6,758 nucleotides of DNA from Litoreibacter sp. (GCA_013042765.1 JABDPP010000009.1:1-6758); one strand, 5' to 3'; positions 1 through 6,676 are shown, counted from the first letter of the stretch. Made by a program: numbers and translations. The notes: generated by a model from the letters alone, not told the origin.

Positions 1-1297
1 CGATATCGAGGGTGCGCCAGTTGGCGGTGACCTCGGCGGGCAGTCCGCCGGCGGCCGCAACCACGCGGTCGCGCTTGTCGCATAGGGCGTTCACCACGCC
101 GATGGCCTGCGCGTAGGAATTCGGGCGGTTGCCGATACGTACGTTCTCGGCCACATAGGCGTTCCACTTCTGCCGCGCGCTTTTGGCAAAGCCGACCCAG
201 GTCTCGGGCGCTTTGTAGTCACCGATTGCCGCGCCCAGCGCCGCGATCCCCAGCTTTGCATCACCCACCACTGGCAGTGACATGTGCTTGCCGGCGTCGT
301 GACGGGCTGCGTTGAGCGAGATAATGCGCGCGTCCTTGGAAAACGCGGTCCACGATCCGGTGGTGAAATCCTGTAGTCGGGAGCCGACGGACAGGATCAC
401 ATCGGCGGCCTCGGCCACCGCATTGGCGCTGTCAGATCCTGTCACCCCAACCGGACCAATATTGAGGGGATGCGTGTCGTGCAGGTTCGCGCGACCTGCA
501 ATCGTCTCGATCACCGGAATGTCATGAGCCTCGGCGAAAGCGGTCACTACGGCGACGGCACGGGAATATTGCACACCGCCACCCGCGATGATGACCGGGT
601 GTTCGGCTGTTTTCAGAAGGGCAGCGGCGTCGGAGATCTCGGCTGTGTCGGGGCTCTGGCGCCGGATGCGGTGGGTCTTCTCGGCGAAAAAATCCACCGG
701 ATAATCGTAGGCCCAGCCCTGCACATCCTGCGGCAGGGCCATGAAGGCGGGCCCGCAATCGGCAGGATCGAGCATTGTCGCCAGCGCCGCCGGGAGGGAT
801 TGAATGACCTGCGCGGGATGCGTGATCCGGTCCCAGTAACGGGTAACAGCGCGGAAGGCGTCGTTCAGCCCCAGGGAGGGATCGCCGAAATGTTCAAGTT
901 GCTGCAACACGGGATCGGGCAGGCGGGTGAGGAACGTATCCCCGCAGAGCATCAGCACGGGCAGCCGGTTTGCATGGGCGAGCGCGGCGGAGGTCAGCAG
1001 GTTCGCGGTGCCCGGCCCGGCGGAGGCGGTGCAGAACATGAACCGCTGCCGCAGATGGTACTTGGCATAGGCCGCAGCCGCGAAGCCCATGCTCTGTTCG
1101 TTCTGGCCACGGTAGAGGGGCAGGGTGTCCTGCACCTCGAAAAGCGCCTCGCCCAGGCAGGTCACATTCCCGTGCCCGAAGATGCCAAACCCCCCGCCGC
1201 AGAGTCGCTGGCGTTCGCCGTCGATCTCGATGAACTGGGCATTCAGGTAACGAATGATCGCCTGTGCCGTTGTCAGGCGAATGGTCTTGTCGGTCAT
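1..1297 (-). CDS. iolD: IolD, trihydroxycyclohexane-1,2-dione hydrolase (C-terminus off window)
   Basis: IolD hydrolyses the ring of 3D-(3,5/4)-trihydroxycyclohexane-1,2-dione to 5-deoxyglucuronate, using thiamine diphosphate in the cytoplasm; this is the ring-opening step of inositol catabolism. The frame is open from an ATG at 1297 to the left edge, giving 432 codons. The family is usually a little over 600 residues, so most of the C-terminal cofactor-binding domain with its metal/diphosphate motif is missing. Visible parts are the PYR domain (about residues 10-190), with GHGNV at 41-45 and RGQNEQSM at 63-70, where E67 is the expected catalytic glutamate that activates the cofactor. SAGPGTANLL follows at 92-101, then the central domain (about 220-355), and AAGGLPAEV at 414-422 opens the C-terminal domain. 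The start is supported by an AAGGGG ribosome site about 9 bases upstream. It is transcribed divergently from the dehydrogenase operon, across a palindromic operator. No frameshift was seen in the translation. Confidence 0.93.
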   Translation of the reverse strand, partial: MTDKTIRLTTAQAIIRYLNAQFIEIDGERQRLCGGGFGIFGHGNVTCLGEALFEVQDTLPLYRGQNEQSMGFAAAAYAKYHLRQRFMFCTASAGPGTANLLTSAALAHANRLPVLMLCGDTFLTRLPDPVLQQLEHFGDPSLGLNDAFRAVTRYWDRITHPAQVIQSLPAALATMLDPADCGPAFMALPQDVQGWAYDYPVDFFAEKTHRIRRQSPDTAEISDAAALLKTAEHPVIIAGGGVQYSRAVAVVTAFAEAHDIPVIETIAGRANLHDTHPLNIGPVGVTGSDSANAVAEAADVILSVGSRLQDFTTGSWTAFSKDARIISLNAARHDAGKHMSLPVVGDAKLGIAALGAAIGDYKAPETWVGFAKSARQKWNAYVAENVRIGNRPNSYAQAIGVVNALCDKRDRVVAAAGGLPAEVTANWRTLDI

Positions 1298-1337
1298 GTC
1301 CGGGCCCCTTCGCTGCATTCTGCCAGGTCGGCACCGA

Positions 1338-1368
1338 TTGACGCTTGACCTGATGTGCCATTTATAGA
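1338..1368 (+). promoter_or_regulatory. Candidate promoter of the dehydrogenase operon
   Basis: TTGACG at 1338-1343 could be a -35 box, with the AT-rich TTTATAGA at 1361-1368 as the -10 region (TTTATA after 17 bases or TATAGA after 19). It is the only AT-rich patch upstream of the operon. The predicted transcription start would fall in or just before the palindrome at 1377-1392, a classic position for repression by a LacI-type protein. The match was made by eye and the exact boxes are uncertain. Confidence 0.4.
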
Positions 1369-1392
1369 TACGCGTGTTGCAACCGGTTGCAA
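1365..1392 (-). promoter_or_regulatory. Candidate iolD promoter, overlapping the operator
   Basis: Read on the minus strand, TTGCAA (1392-1387) is followed after 16 bases by TATCTA (1370-1365), or after 20 bases by TATAAA (1366-1361). The -35 box would be one half of the palindromic operator, so a bound repressor would block the polymerase directly. The -35 match is only moderate, so this is a suggestion based on position. Confidence 0.33.
1377..1392. promoter_or_regulatory. LacI-family operator, copy 1
   Basis: This is a perfect 16-bp palindrome, TTGCAACCGGTTGCAA, with a central CpG. Even-length palindromes centred on CG are typical operators of LacI/PurR-type regulators, whose hinge helix inserts a leucine at the central CpG step. 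An identical 16-mer lies at 5650-5665, next to the lacI-type gene in this window. It sits between iolD and the divergent dehydrogenase operon, 20 bp before the operon's first codon, and so can control both. The sequence identity is seen directly; that the neighbouring LacI protein binds it is inferred. Confidence 0.85.
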
Positions 1393-1402
1393 TAAGTTTT
1401 TT

Positions 1403-1409
1403 GAGGGAG
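1403..1409 (+). promoter_or_regulatory. Ribosome binding site supporting the GTG start at 1412
   Basis: GAGGGAG lies immediately before the GTG at 1412. If the core is GAGGG (1403-1407) the gap is 4 bases, which is shorter than usual. Still, it is the only purine-rich site near a start codon that leaves the operator outside the coding region. Confidence 0.55.
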
Positions 1410-1411
1410 CC

Positions 1412-2539
1412 GTGGCTGAAATCGGGATAGGCATTATCGGCGGCGGCTACATGGGCAAGGCTCATGCCGTGGCGATGAGCGCGGTGGGCGCCGTGTTCAA
1501 CACGGCCCTGCGTCCGCGGCTGGAGATGGTGGCCGCGTCCTCAGACGCGTCTGCCGCGCGTTATGCGCAAGCCTTTGGCTTTGCGCGCAGCACCGGAGAC
1601 TGGAAGCAACTCGTTGAGGATCCTGCGGTAGAGGCGGTCGTGATCGCGTCCCCGCCCGAAACGCATCTGGAAATCACTCGCGCGGCGGCAGCAGCCGGCA
1701 AGCCCGTGTTCTGTGAAAAACCGCTGGGCGCTTCGATTGCGGATGCGCAGGAGATGGTCGGGGTCGTGGAGGCGGCGGGTCTCGTCAACATGATCGGCTT
1801 CAATTACATCCGCACGCCTGCCGCCCGCTTCGCGCGGCAGTTGATCGCAGACGGTGTCATAGGCGATCTGACATGGTTTCGGGGCGAGCATACCGAGGAT
1901 TTCTATGCAGATCCGCAGGAGCCTGCGACGTGGCGCGCCCATGGGGCTGCGAACGGCTGCATGGGTGATCTTGCGCCGCATATGATCAACGCGGCTCTGG
2001 CGCTCATTGGCCCGATCGGTTCGGTCATGGCGGAGATCGAGACGGTGCATGAAAGCCGCGGTGGGGTGGCGGTGACAAATGACGATCAGGGTCAGATCAT
2101 GTGCCGGTTCGCGAACGGCGTCATGGGGCATATGTTCTTCAGCCGTACCGCGACAGGCCGCAAGATGGGCTATCTCTACGAAGTGACGGGCACGAAGGGC
2201 GCCATCCGCTTTAATCAGGAAGACCAGAATTCCATCTGGCTCTACAAGGCCGAAGGTCCGGAGGCCGAACGCGGCTTCCGCCAGATCCTTACTGGCCCCG
2301 CGCATCCCGACTATGAGCCGTTCTGCCTTGGACCCGGTCACGGGACCGGCTACCAGGATCAGATCATTATCGAGGCGCGCGACTTCCTTGCGGCGATCGA
2401 GGCTGGCAAATCTCTCTGGCCAAGCTTCCGCGACGGGCTCGACGTCAGCCAGGTGGTCGAGGCCGCGCGCCGCTCCAGCGCCGAACGCATATGGACGCAG
2501 GTTGAAACCCGTCAAAGACAAGGGAGTACGCGCTCATGA
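1412..2539 (+). CDS. Gfo/Idh/MocA-family NAD(P)-dependent sugar/inositol dehydrogenase (first of two)
   Basis: Predicted cytoplasmic oxidoreductase of 375 residues that oxidises a hydroxyl of a cyclic polyol or sugar to a ketone. The N-terminal Rossmann fold carries GIIGGGYMGKAH (residues 7-18), EKP is at 102-104 with K103 the expected catalytic lysine, and GDLAPH (185-190) supplies the D186/H190 pair. The C-terminal half has TGPAHPDY and GPGHGTGY segments. From memory, this pattern resembles scyllo-inositol/L-glucose dehydrogenase (LgdA-type) and levoglucosan dehydrogenase more than canonical IolG; no alignment was run. I chose the GTG at 1412. An in-frame GTG at 1355 would place the operator inside the gene and adds residues ahead of the Rossmann strand with no family resemblance. 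The stop overlaps the next start as ATGA, so the two genes are probably translationally coupled. Family confidence is high; the substrate is unknown. Confidence 0.88.
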   Translation: MAEIGIGIIGGGYMGKAHAVAMSAVGAVFNTALRPRLEMVAASSDASAARYAQAFGFARSTGDWKQLVEDPAVEAVVIASPPETHLEITRAAAAAGKPVFCEKPLGASIADAQEMVGVVEAAGLVNMIGFNYIRTPAARFARQLIADGVIGDLTWFRGEHTEDFYADPQEPATWRAHGAANGCMGDLAPHMINAALALIGPIGSVMAEIETVHESRGGVAVTNDDQGQIMCRFANGVMGHMFFSRTATGRKMGYLYEVTGTKGAIRFNQEDQNSIWLYKAEGPEAERGFRQILTGPAHPDYEPFCLGPGHGTGYQDQIIIEARDFLAAIEAGKSLWPSFRDGLDVSQVVEAARRSSAERIWTQVETRQRQGSTRS

Positions 2540-3432
2540 CGATCAGAATTGGCAATGCACCTTGTTCCTGGGGTGTCGAGTTTGCGGATGATCCGCGCAA
2601 CCCGCCGTGGCGCGATGTGCTGCGCGAAAACTCCGAAGCCGGTTACAAGGGGATCGAACTGGGGCCCGTGGGGTATATGCCGGAAGACCCCGCCATCCTC
2701 GCGGATGCACTGGCAGAGCATGATCAGGAACTGATCGGCGGTGTCGTGTTCCGCCCGTTTCATGACCCGGCCAGCTGGGACGATGTCCTGGACGGTGCGG
2801 TGCGGACCTGCAAGGCGCTCAAGGCGCATGGCGCGCAACACCTGGTGCTGATCGATTCCATCTCGCCGCGGCGGGCAACCACCGCGGGCAGGGCACAGGA
2901 TGCCGAGCAGATGGATCTTGCCGAATGGACGGCTTTCCGGGATCGCCTAGCGCATGTGGCACGCATGGGCACCGAAGAATACGGGCTCAAGGTGGGCATT
3001 CACGCCCATGCGGCGGGCTTCATGGATTTCGAACCTGAGCTTGAGCGTCTGCTGGACGAGGTGGATGAGCGCATTCTCAAGATCTGCTTTGATACCGGTC
3101 ATCACTCCTATGCCGGCTTTGATCCCGTGGCCTTCATGGAGCGCCATATCGGGCGCATCAGCTACATGCATTTCAAGGACATCGATCCGGTGGTCAAAGC
3201 TGACGTGATCGCGAAGAATACCGGCTTTTACGAGGCCTGCGGGCAGGGGATTTTCTGCAATCTCGGCGACGGGGACGTTGATTTTCCACGGGTCCGCGAG
3301 ATCCTGATGGAGAACGGCTTTGAAGGCTGGTGCACGGTGGAGCAGGATTGCGACCCGACATTGCCGGATACGGATGCGCTGCGGGATGCCAAGCTGAACC
3401 GCGCCTATCTCCAGTCCATCGGCTTCAGCTGA
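2536..3432 (+). CDS. TIM-barrel sugar isomerase/epimerase, IolE/IolI-like inosose-processing enzyme
   Basis: Predicted 298-residue cytoplasmic enzyme of the xylose-isomerase-like TIM-barrel (AP_endonuc_2) superfamily, which includes inosose dehydratase IolE and inosose isomerase IolI. The visible barrel pattern is GIELGPVGYMP (39-49), GIHAHAAGF (154-162), CFDTGHHSYAG (184-194), YMHFKDID (210-217), GDGDVDF (244-250) and TVEQDCDP (267-274). Likely metal ligands are H156 or H158, D186, H212 and E269. The GDG-VDF stretch and the VE-(Q)D-DP ending recall IolE, but the N-terminus (IGNAPCSWGVEF) differs from the AP-I-W-(S/R)-NDD opening I remember for IolE. An inosose dehydratase or a 2-keto-inositol isomerase are both possible. 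The ATG overlaps the upstream stop by 4 bases, and the next gene begins 17 bases after this stop, so it sits mid-operon. The context next to IolD supports a role between dehydrogenation and ring opening. Confidence 0.86.
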   Translation: MTIRIGNAPCSWGVEFADDPRNPPWRDVLRENSEAGYKGIELGPVGYMPEDPAILADALAEHDQELIGGVVFRPFHDPASWDDVLDGAVRTCKALKAHGAQHLVLIDSISPRRATTAGRAQDAEQMDLAEWTAFRDRLAHVARMGTEEYGLKVGIHAHAAGFMDFEPELERLLDEVDERILKICFDTGHHSYAGFDPVAFMERHIGRISYMHFKDIDPVVKADVIAKNTGFYEACGQGIFCNLGDGDVDFPRVREILMENGFEGWCTVEQDCDPTLPDTDALRDAKLNRAYLQSIGFS

Positions 3433-3449
3433 ACAGGGGTGCCGCGGCT

Positions 3450-4586
3450 ATGAAACGATTGAAATGGGGCATGATCGGCGGCGGCGAGGGCAGTCAGATC
3501 GGACCGGCGCACCGGCTTGGCGCGCAGGCGGATGGCAACTTCGTTCTGGCAGCGGGCGCGCTGGATGCGGATGCGCAGAAGGGCCGGGCCTATGCCATGG
3601 AGCTTGGCGTGGCCGGGGATCGCGCTTACGGCAACTGGCAAGAGATGCTGGAGGGTGAGCGTAACCGCGAAGACCGCGTCGATCTGGTTACCGTTGCGAC
3701 GCCGAACTCCACCCATTTCGAGATCACCAAGGCCTTTCTCGAAGCCGGGTTCAACGTGCTTTGCGAAAAGCCCATGACCATGAGTGTGGAAGAGGGCGAG
3801 GAGATTGTCCGCGTGGCCCGCGCGTCGGGCAAGATCTGCGCGGTGAACTATTGCTACTCCGCCTATCCGATGGTGCGGGAGATGCGCCAGATGGTGGCCT
3901 CTGGCCAGATAGGACGGGTCCGGCTCATCGTGACAAATTTCAGCCACGGCCATCACGGCGACGCGACCGATGCAGACAATCCTCGGGTGCGGTGGCGCTA
4001 CGATCCGGCCATGGCAGGGGTTTCCGGTCAATTCGCCGATTGCGGCATTCACGCACTGCATATGGCAAGCTTCGTCGCAGGCGATCAGGTGCGCAGCCTG
4101 TCAGCGGATTTCGCCTCTACGATTCCGAGCCGGGAGCTTGAAGACGACGCCATGGTCAACTTCCGGATGGAGGGCGGCACGGTGGGACGGCTCTGGTCTT
4201 CCTCGGTGGCGATCGGACGCCAGCACGGGTTCGACATTCAGGTTTTTGGAGAGACCGGTGGAATGCGCTGGGCTTCTGAGCAGCCGAACCAAGTCTATTA
4301 TACACCGGTGGGCGGGCGCACGCAGATCATGGAGAAGGGTGAGCCGGGGCTGTCGAACGAAGCCGCGCGTCTCAGCCGTGTTGCGATTGCACATCCGGAG
4401 GGGTTTCCTCTGGCGGTCGCAAATATCTACGTCGATCTCGCTGCCGCGCTGCGGGGCGCGACGCGCGACGCACTGCCCATGGCAGAGGACGGCCTACGCT
4501 CGATGGCGGCGGTCTATGCGGCTGTCGACTCGGCCGCGCAGGAGGGTGCCTGGGTCGACGCGCGTCCGCCGATGTTGCGCGCGTGA
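3450..4586 (+). CDS. Gfo/Idh/MocA-family NAD(P)-dependent dehydrogenase (second of two)
   Basis: A 378-residue oxidoreductase of the same superfamily as the gene at 1412 but clearly different in sequence. The Rossmann motif is GMIGGGEGSQIGPAH (residues 7-21), ATPNSTHFE (83-91) follows, then CEKPMTM (105-111) with K107 as catalytic lysine. FADCGIH (195-201) provides the D197/H201 pair. SHGHHGD (165-171) and the RWRYDP segment (181-186) look like substrate-side loops specific to this subgroup. It probably oxidises or reduces another position of the cyclitol or sugar, perhaps as an epimerising partner of the first dehydrogenase; this is inferred. The ATG at 3450 has AGGGG at 3435-3439, 10 bases upstream. 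An upstream in-frame start at 3330 would overlap the preceding gene by over 100 bases and is not needed. It is the last gene of the operon, and its stop faces the convergent regulator's stop 8 bp away. Confidence 0.87.
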   Translation: MKRLKWGMIGGGEGSQIGPAHRLGAQADGNFVLAAGALDADAQKGRAYAMELGVAGDRAYGNWQEMLEGERNREDRVDLVTVATPNSTHFEITKAFLEAGFNVLCEKPMTMSVEEGEEIVRVARASGKICAVNYCYSAYPMVREMRQMVASGQIGRVRLIVTNFSHGHHGDATDADNPRVRWRYDPAMAGVSGQFADCGIHALHMASFVAGDQVRSLSADFASTIPSRELEDDAMVNFRMEGGTVGRLWSSSVAIGRQHGFDIQVFGETGGMRWASEQPNQVYYTPVGGRTQIMEKGEPGLSNEAARLSRVAIAHPEGFPLAVANIYVDLAAALRGATRDALPMAEDGLRSMAAVYAAVDSAAQEGAWVDARPPMLRA

Positions 4587-4594
4587 CGGCCGCA

Positions 4595-5593
4595 TCAGGG
4601 CAGGGGGCGCAATGTCCCTCGCTCGACGATCTCGCAGCCAAAAAGCCGTGCTTCGGGGTGACGCCCCGGGTCATCCAGCATCGCCGTGACCAATTCAATC
4701 GAGGCGTCGATGATCTGGCGGATCGGTTGGCGGATCGTGGTCAGGTTGATGTTCTGCCAGCGTGCCATGTCCATGTCGTTGAGTCCAATGATGCCGATAT
4801 CCTCCGGCACCCTCAGGCCGTTTTCCTGAATTGCGCTCAGCGCCCCGATCGACAGAACGTCATCACCGCAGAAATAGGCCTCAGCCGGTTTGTTCCTGAG
4901 CAGGTTCAACATCTCGGCCCGGCCCGCATCAAAGGAATAGGCGGTGGCGAAGCTCTCGGTCGCTGTGACTTTGTCCTGCCCATTTATCACCTCGAGAAAC
5001 CCTTTGCGGCGGTCGATCGTGGAGGTCGCTTCGGCAGGGCCACCCAGAAATCCGATATGGCGGTAACCTCTGGCAATCAGCGTCCGCGCGGCCATGCGGC
5101 CGCATTCGATATTGTCGATGCCCACCACATGCACGCGGGGCGCGTTTGCGAACTTCCCGAAGGAATGCACGACCGGAATGCGCGCCTTCTGGAAGGCCAG
5201 CGAAAACTCGGGCGAGAGCGTCGATGAGGCGACGATCACTCCGTCTACCGAGTATTGCCGCAAGAGTTGCAGCGAGTGCGCGGGATCGGTTTCATCCGTG
5301 AGGTTCACCAGCAGCGGTCGCAATCCGCGGTCTTGCAGGCTCCGGGTGAACAGGTCGAAGACCTCAAGAAACAGGGGGTTGTGGAAATTGTTTGAAACAA
5401 GCCCGATGAGCTTGGTCCGGCCAGTCGTCAGCGACGAGGCCAGTGCATTCGGGCTGTAGCCCAGTTCCTCGGCCGCTTTCTCGACCTTTCGGCGGGTCTT
5501 ATCCGAGACGGAGGCACCCTGCGTGAACGTCCGTGAAACGGCGGAGCGAGACACGCCAGCCCGTAGCGCGACATCCTTGAGTGTGACCGTCAT
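4595..5593 (-). CDS. LacI-family transcriptional regulator (probable local repressor)
   Basis: A 332-residue regulator of normal LacI/GalR length. The N-terminal helix-turn-helix (residues 4-23: LKDVALRAGVSRSAVSRTF) is followed by the hinge segment SPNALASSLTTGRT (47-60), where L55 aligns with the leucine that intercalates at the operator centre. The rest is a periplasmic-binding-protein-like sensor domain: LIGLVSNNFHNPLF (62-75), VDGVIVASS (116-124), VVGIDN (156-161), RHIGFLGGP (178-186), YFCGDD (240-245) and the IGLNDMDMA segment (269-277). It probably senses the imported sugar or a catabolic intermediate. I chose the ATG at 5593, where the LacI fold begins; a TTG start at 5665 would lie in the operator and adds unrelated residues. 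The ribosome site is weak. Twin operators at 1377 and 5650 suggest autoregulation and control of iolD, the dehydrogenase operon and the transporter. The effector is unknown. Confidence 0.92.
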   Translation of the reverse strand: MTVTLKDVALRAGVSRSAVSRTFTQGASVSDKTRRKVEKAAEELGYSPNALASSLTTGRTKLIGLVSNNFHNPLFLEVFDLFTRSLQDRGLRPLLVNLTDETDPAHSLQLLRQYSVDGVIVASSTLSPEFSLAFQKARIPVVHSFGKFANAPRVHVVGIDNIECGRMAARTLIARGYRHIGFLGGPAEATSTIDRRKGFLEVINGQDKVTATESFATAYSFDAGRAEMLNLLRNKPAEAYFCGDDVLSIGALSAIQENGLRVPEDIGIIGLNDMDMARWQNINLTTIRQPIRQIIDASIELVTAMLDDPGRHPEARLFGCEIVERGTLRPLP

Positions 5594-5631
5594 TGCCTGT
5601 TGTCCATATTTGCCCGAACTCGAGTAAACTG

Positions 5632-5637
5632 AGCATA
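5632..5637 (-). promoter_or_regulatory. Candidate -10 box of the lacI-type gene
   Basis: On the minus strand this reads TATGCT, about 40 bases upstream of the regulator's ATG. With a usual spacer the -35 region falls inside the palindrome at 5650-5665, though no good TTGACA match is present there. That layout would allow autorepression. The call is from the -10 box and its position only. Confidence 0.3.
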
Positions 5638-5640
5638 GCT

Positions 5641-5719
5641 TAAAATTGATTGCAACCGGTTGCAAAGAATCTCAACCTGTGCTTTCCTTTTGCCAGAGGC
5701 GTAGAAACGTCCTTATTTA
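5641..5719 (+). promoter_or_regulatory. Candidate promoter region of the binding-protein gene (two alternatives)
   Basis: Alternative 1: TTGCCA at 5690-5695 with TATTTA at 5714-5719 (18-base spacer), giving a short leader of about 25 bases. Here the operator lies upstream of the -35 box, an unusual place for simple repression. Alternative 2: TAAAAT at 5641-5646 is a good -10 box just before the operator at 5650, matching the layout of the other operator, but it lacks a clear -35 box and would leave a leader near 100 bases. The sequence alone does not decide between them. Apart from a small CCTTA-TT-TAAGG inverted repeat at 5711-5722, I saw no further structure in the leader. Confidence 0.3.
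5650..5665. promoter_or_regulatory. LacI-family operator, copy 2
   Basis: This perfect 16-bp palindrome, TTGCAACCGGTTGCAA, is identical to the one at 1377-1392. It lies 57 bp upstream of the regulator's start codon and 85 bp upstream of the binding-protein gene, so it can serve both divergent genes. Flanking bases differ between the copies, which suggests the 16-mer itself is the conserved unit. Binding by the adjacent LacI protein is inferred. Confidence 0.87.
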
Positions 5720-5749
5720 AGGCAAAGAAAGCCAACCCAGGGAGAAATT

Positions 5750-6676
5750 ATGAAAAACCTTATGAAATCCACACTCGTGGCTGCTTCGGTGGCGCTTGCC
5801 GCGCCTGCATTCGCGACCGATATCATCGTTGTCAGCCATGGCCAGGCGTCTGACCCGTTCTGGTCCGTCGTCAAGAATGGCGTTGAGAAGGCCGCTGCAG
5901 ATACAGGGGCCAACGTTGAATACCGCGCGCCGGAAACGTTTGACATGGTTGCGATGAGCCAGCTCATCGACGCGGCTGTGAACCAGGAGCCGGATGGCCT
6001 TGTGGTGTCCATCCCCGATGCCGACGCGCTTGGGCCGTCCATTCAGAAAGCAGTTGCCGCGGGCATTGCGGTGATCTCGATGAACTCCGGGTCCGACGTA
6101 TCGAAAAGCCTTGGTGCCCTGCTGCACGTGGGTCAGGAAGAGTTCGACGCGGGCCTTGCTGCCGGCGAGATGATGAAGTCCATGGGCGGCTCCAAGGCGA
6201 TCTGCATCAACCACGAGGTCGGCAACGTATCGCTCGATGCGCGGTGTGCGGGCTTTGAGCAGGGCTTTGGCGGTGAAGTCACCGTTCTGCCGACAACCAA
6301 CGACCCCTCTGAGATTGAAGCAAAGGTGAAGGCAGCACTTGATTCCGACGGTGATATCGACACCGTGATGGCGCTGGGCGCTTCGCTTGCCGGTGAGCCT
6401 GCGGTCTCCGCTGTGTCTGCCGTGGGCGGTGAGGGCTCCATCAACGTGGGCTCCTTTGACCTCTCCGCGGGTTATCTCGAAGCGGTTTCCAGCGGCAAAG
6501 CCGCCTTCGCGATTGATCAGCAGCAGTACCTGCAGGGCTACCTGCCTGTGGCATTCCTCGCTCTGCACGCACAATTTGGTCTGGTCCCAGGCGGCAACGT
6601 GCCTTCGGGTCCAAACCTGATCACAGCTGACAAAGCTGCTCAAGTGGTTGAGCTGTCTGCCAAGGGCATTCGCTAA
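5750..6676 (+). CDS. ABC transporter periplasmic sugar/cyclitol-binding protein
   Basis: A 308-residue exported solute-binding protein of the type 1 (ribose/galactose-like, Peripl_BP_4) fold. It captures substrate in the periplasm for an ABC importer, probably encoded by the following genes. The signal peptide is clear: positively charged MKNLMK, a hydrophobic stretch at 8-18, and probable cleavage after AFA (residues 20-22). SHGQASDPFW (29-38) opens the mature binding cleft, with MNSG (111-114), DARCAGF (163-169), SFDLS (235-239) and DQQQY (256-260) as further expected ligand-contact regions. C152 and C166 are the only cysteines and could form a disulfide. The ATG at 5750 has GGGAG a few bases upstream. 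Divergent transcription from the LacI gene across the shared operator suggests induction by the transported compound. Inositol or a similar cyclitol is the best guess from context; the protein itself shows only a sugar-binding type. Confidence 0.9.
   Translation: MKNLMKSTLVAASVALAAPAFATDIIVVSHGQASDPFWSVVKNGVEKAAADTGANVEYRAPETFDMVAMSQLIDAAVNQEPDGLVVSIPDADALGPSIQKAVAAGIAVISMNSGSDVSKSLGALLHVGQEEFDAGLAAGEMMKSMGGSKAICINHEVGNVSLDARCAGFEQGFGGEVTVLPTTNDPSEIEAKVKAALDSDGDIDTVMALGASLAGEPAVSAVSAVGGEGSINVGSFDLSAGYLEAVSSGKAAFAIDQQQYLQGYLPVAFLALHAQFGLVPGGNVPSGPNLITADKAAQVVELSAKGIR

Noticed and set aside
470..1348. Long plus-strand open frame (292 codons) opposite iolD
   Set aside because: It is antisense to a well-supported IolD with conserved motifs, its translation shows no family pattern, and long shadow frames are common in GC-rich DNA.
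1541..2521. Minus-strand open frame of 326 codons opposite the first dehydrogenase
   Set aside because: The sense strand encodes a complete Rossmann dehydrogenase. The antisense translation is rich in Arg, His and Asp with no recognisable domain, as expected of a mirror frame.
3330..3449. Upstream start extending the second dehydrogenase by 40 residues
   Set aside because: It overlaps the TIM-barrel gene by about 100 bases, and the Rossmann strand begins just after the ATG at 3450, which has its own ribosome site.
3970..4689. Plus-strand open frame of 239 codons overlapping the second dehydrogenase and the regulator's 3' end
   Set aside because: It is out of frame with the dehydrogenase, Arg/Ser/Trp-rich, without a family pattern, and crosses the convergent gene boundary.
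5618..5625. 8-bp palindrome ACTCGAGT in the regulator's leader
   Set aside because: It is short, single-copy in the intergenic regions, and unrelated to the 16-bp operator; likely chance.
5594..5665. Upstream TTG start extending the LacI-type protein by 24 residues
   Set aside because: The start codon would lie in the palindromic operator, the extra residues have no LacI-family resemblance, and the helix-turn-helix begins directly after the ATG at 5593.
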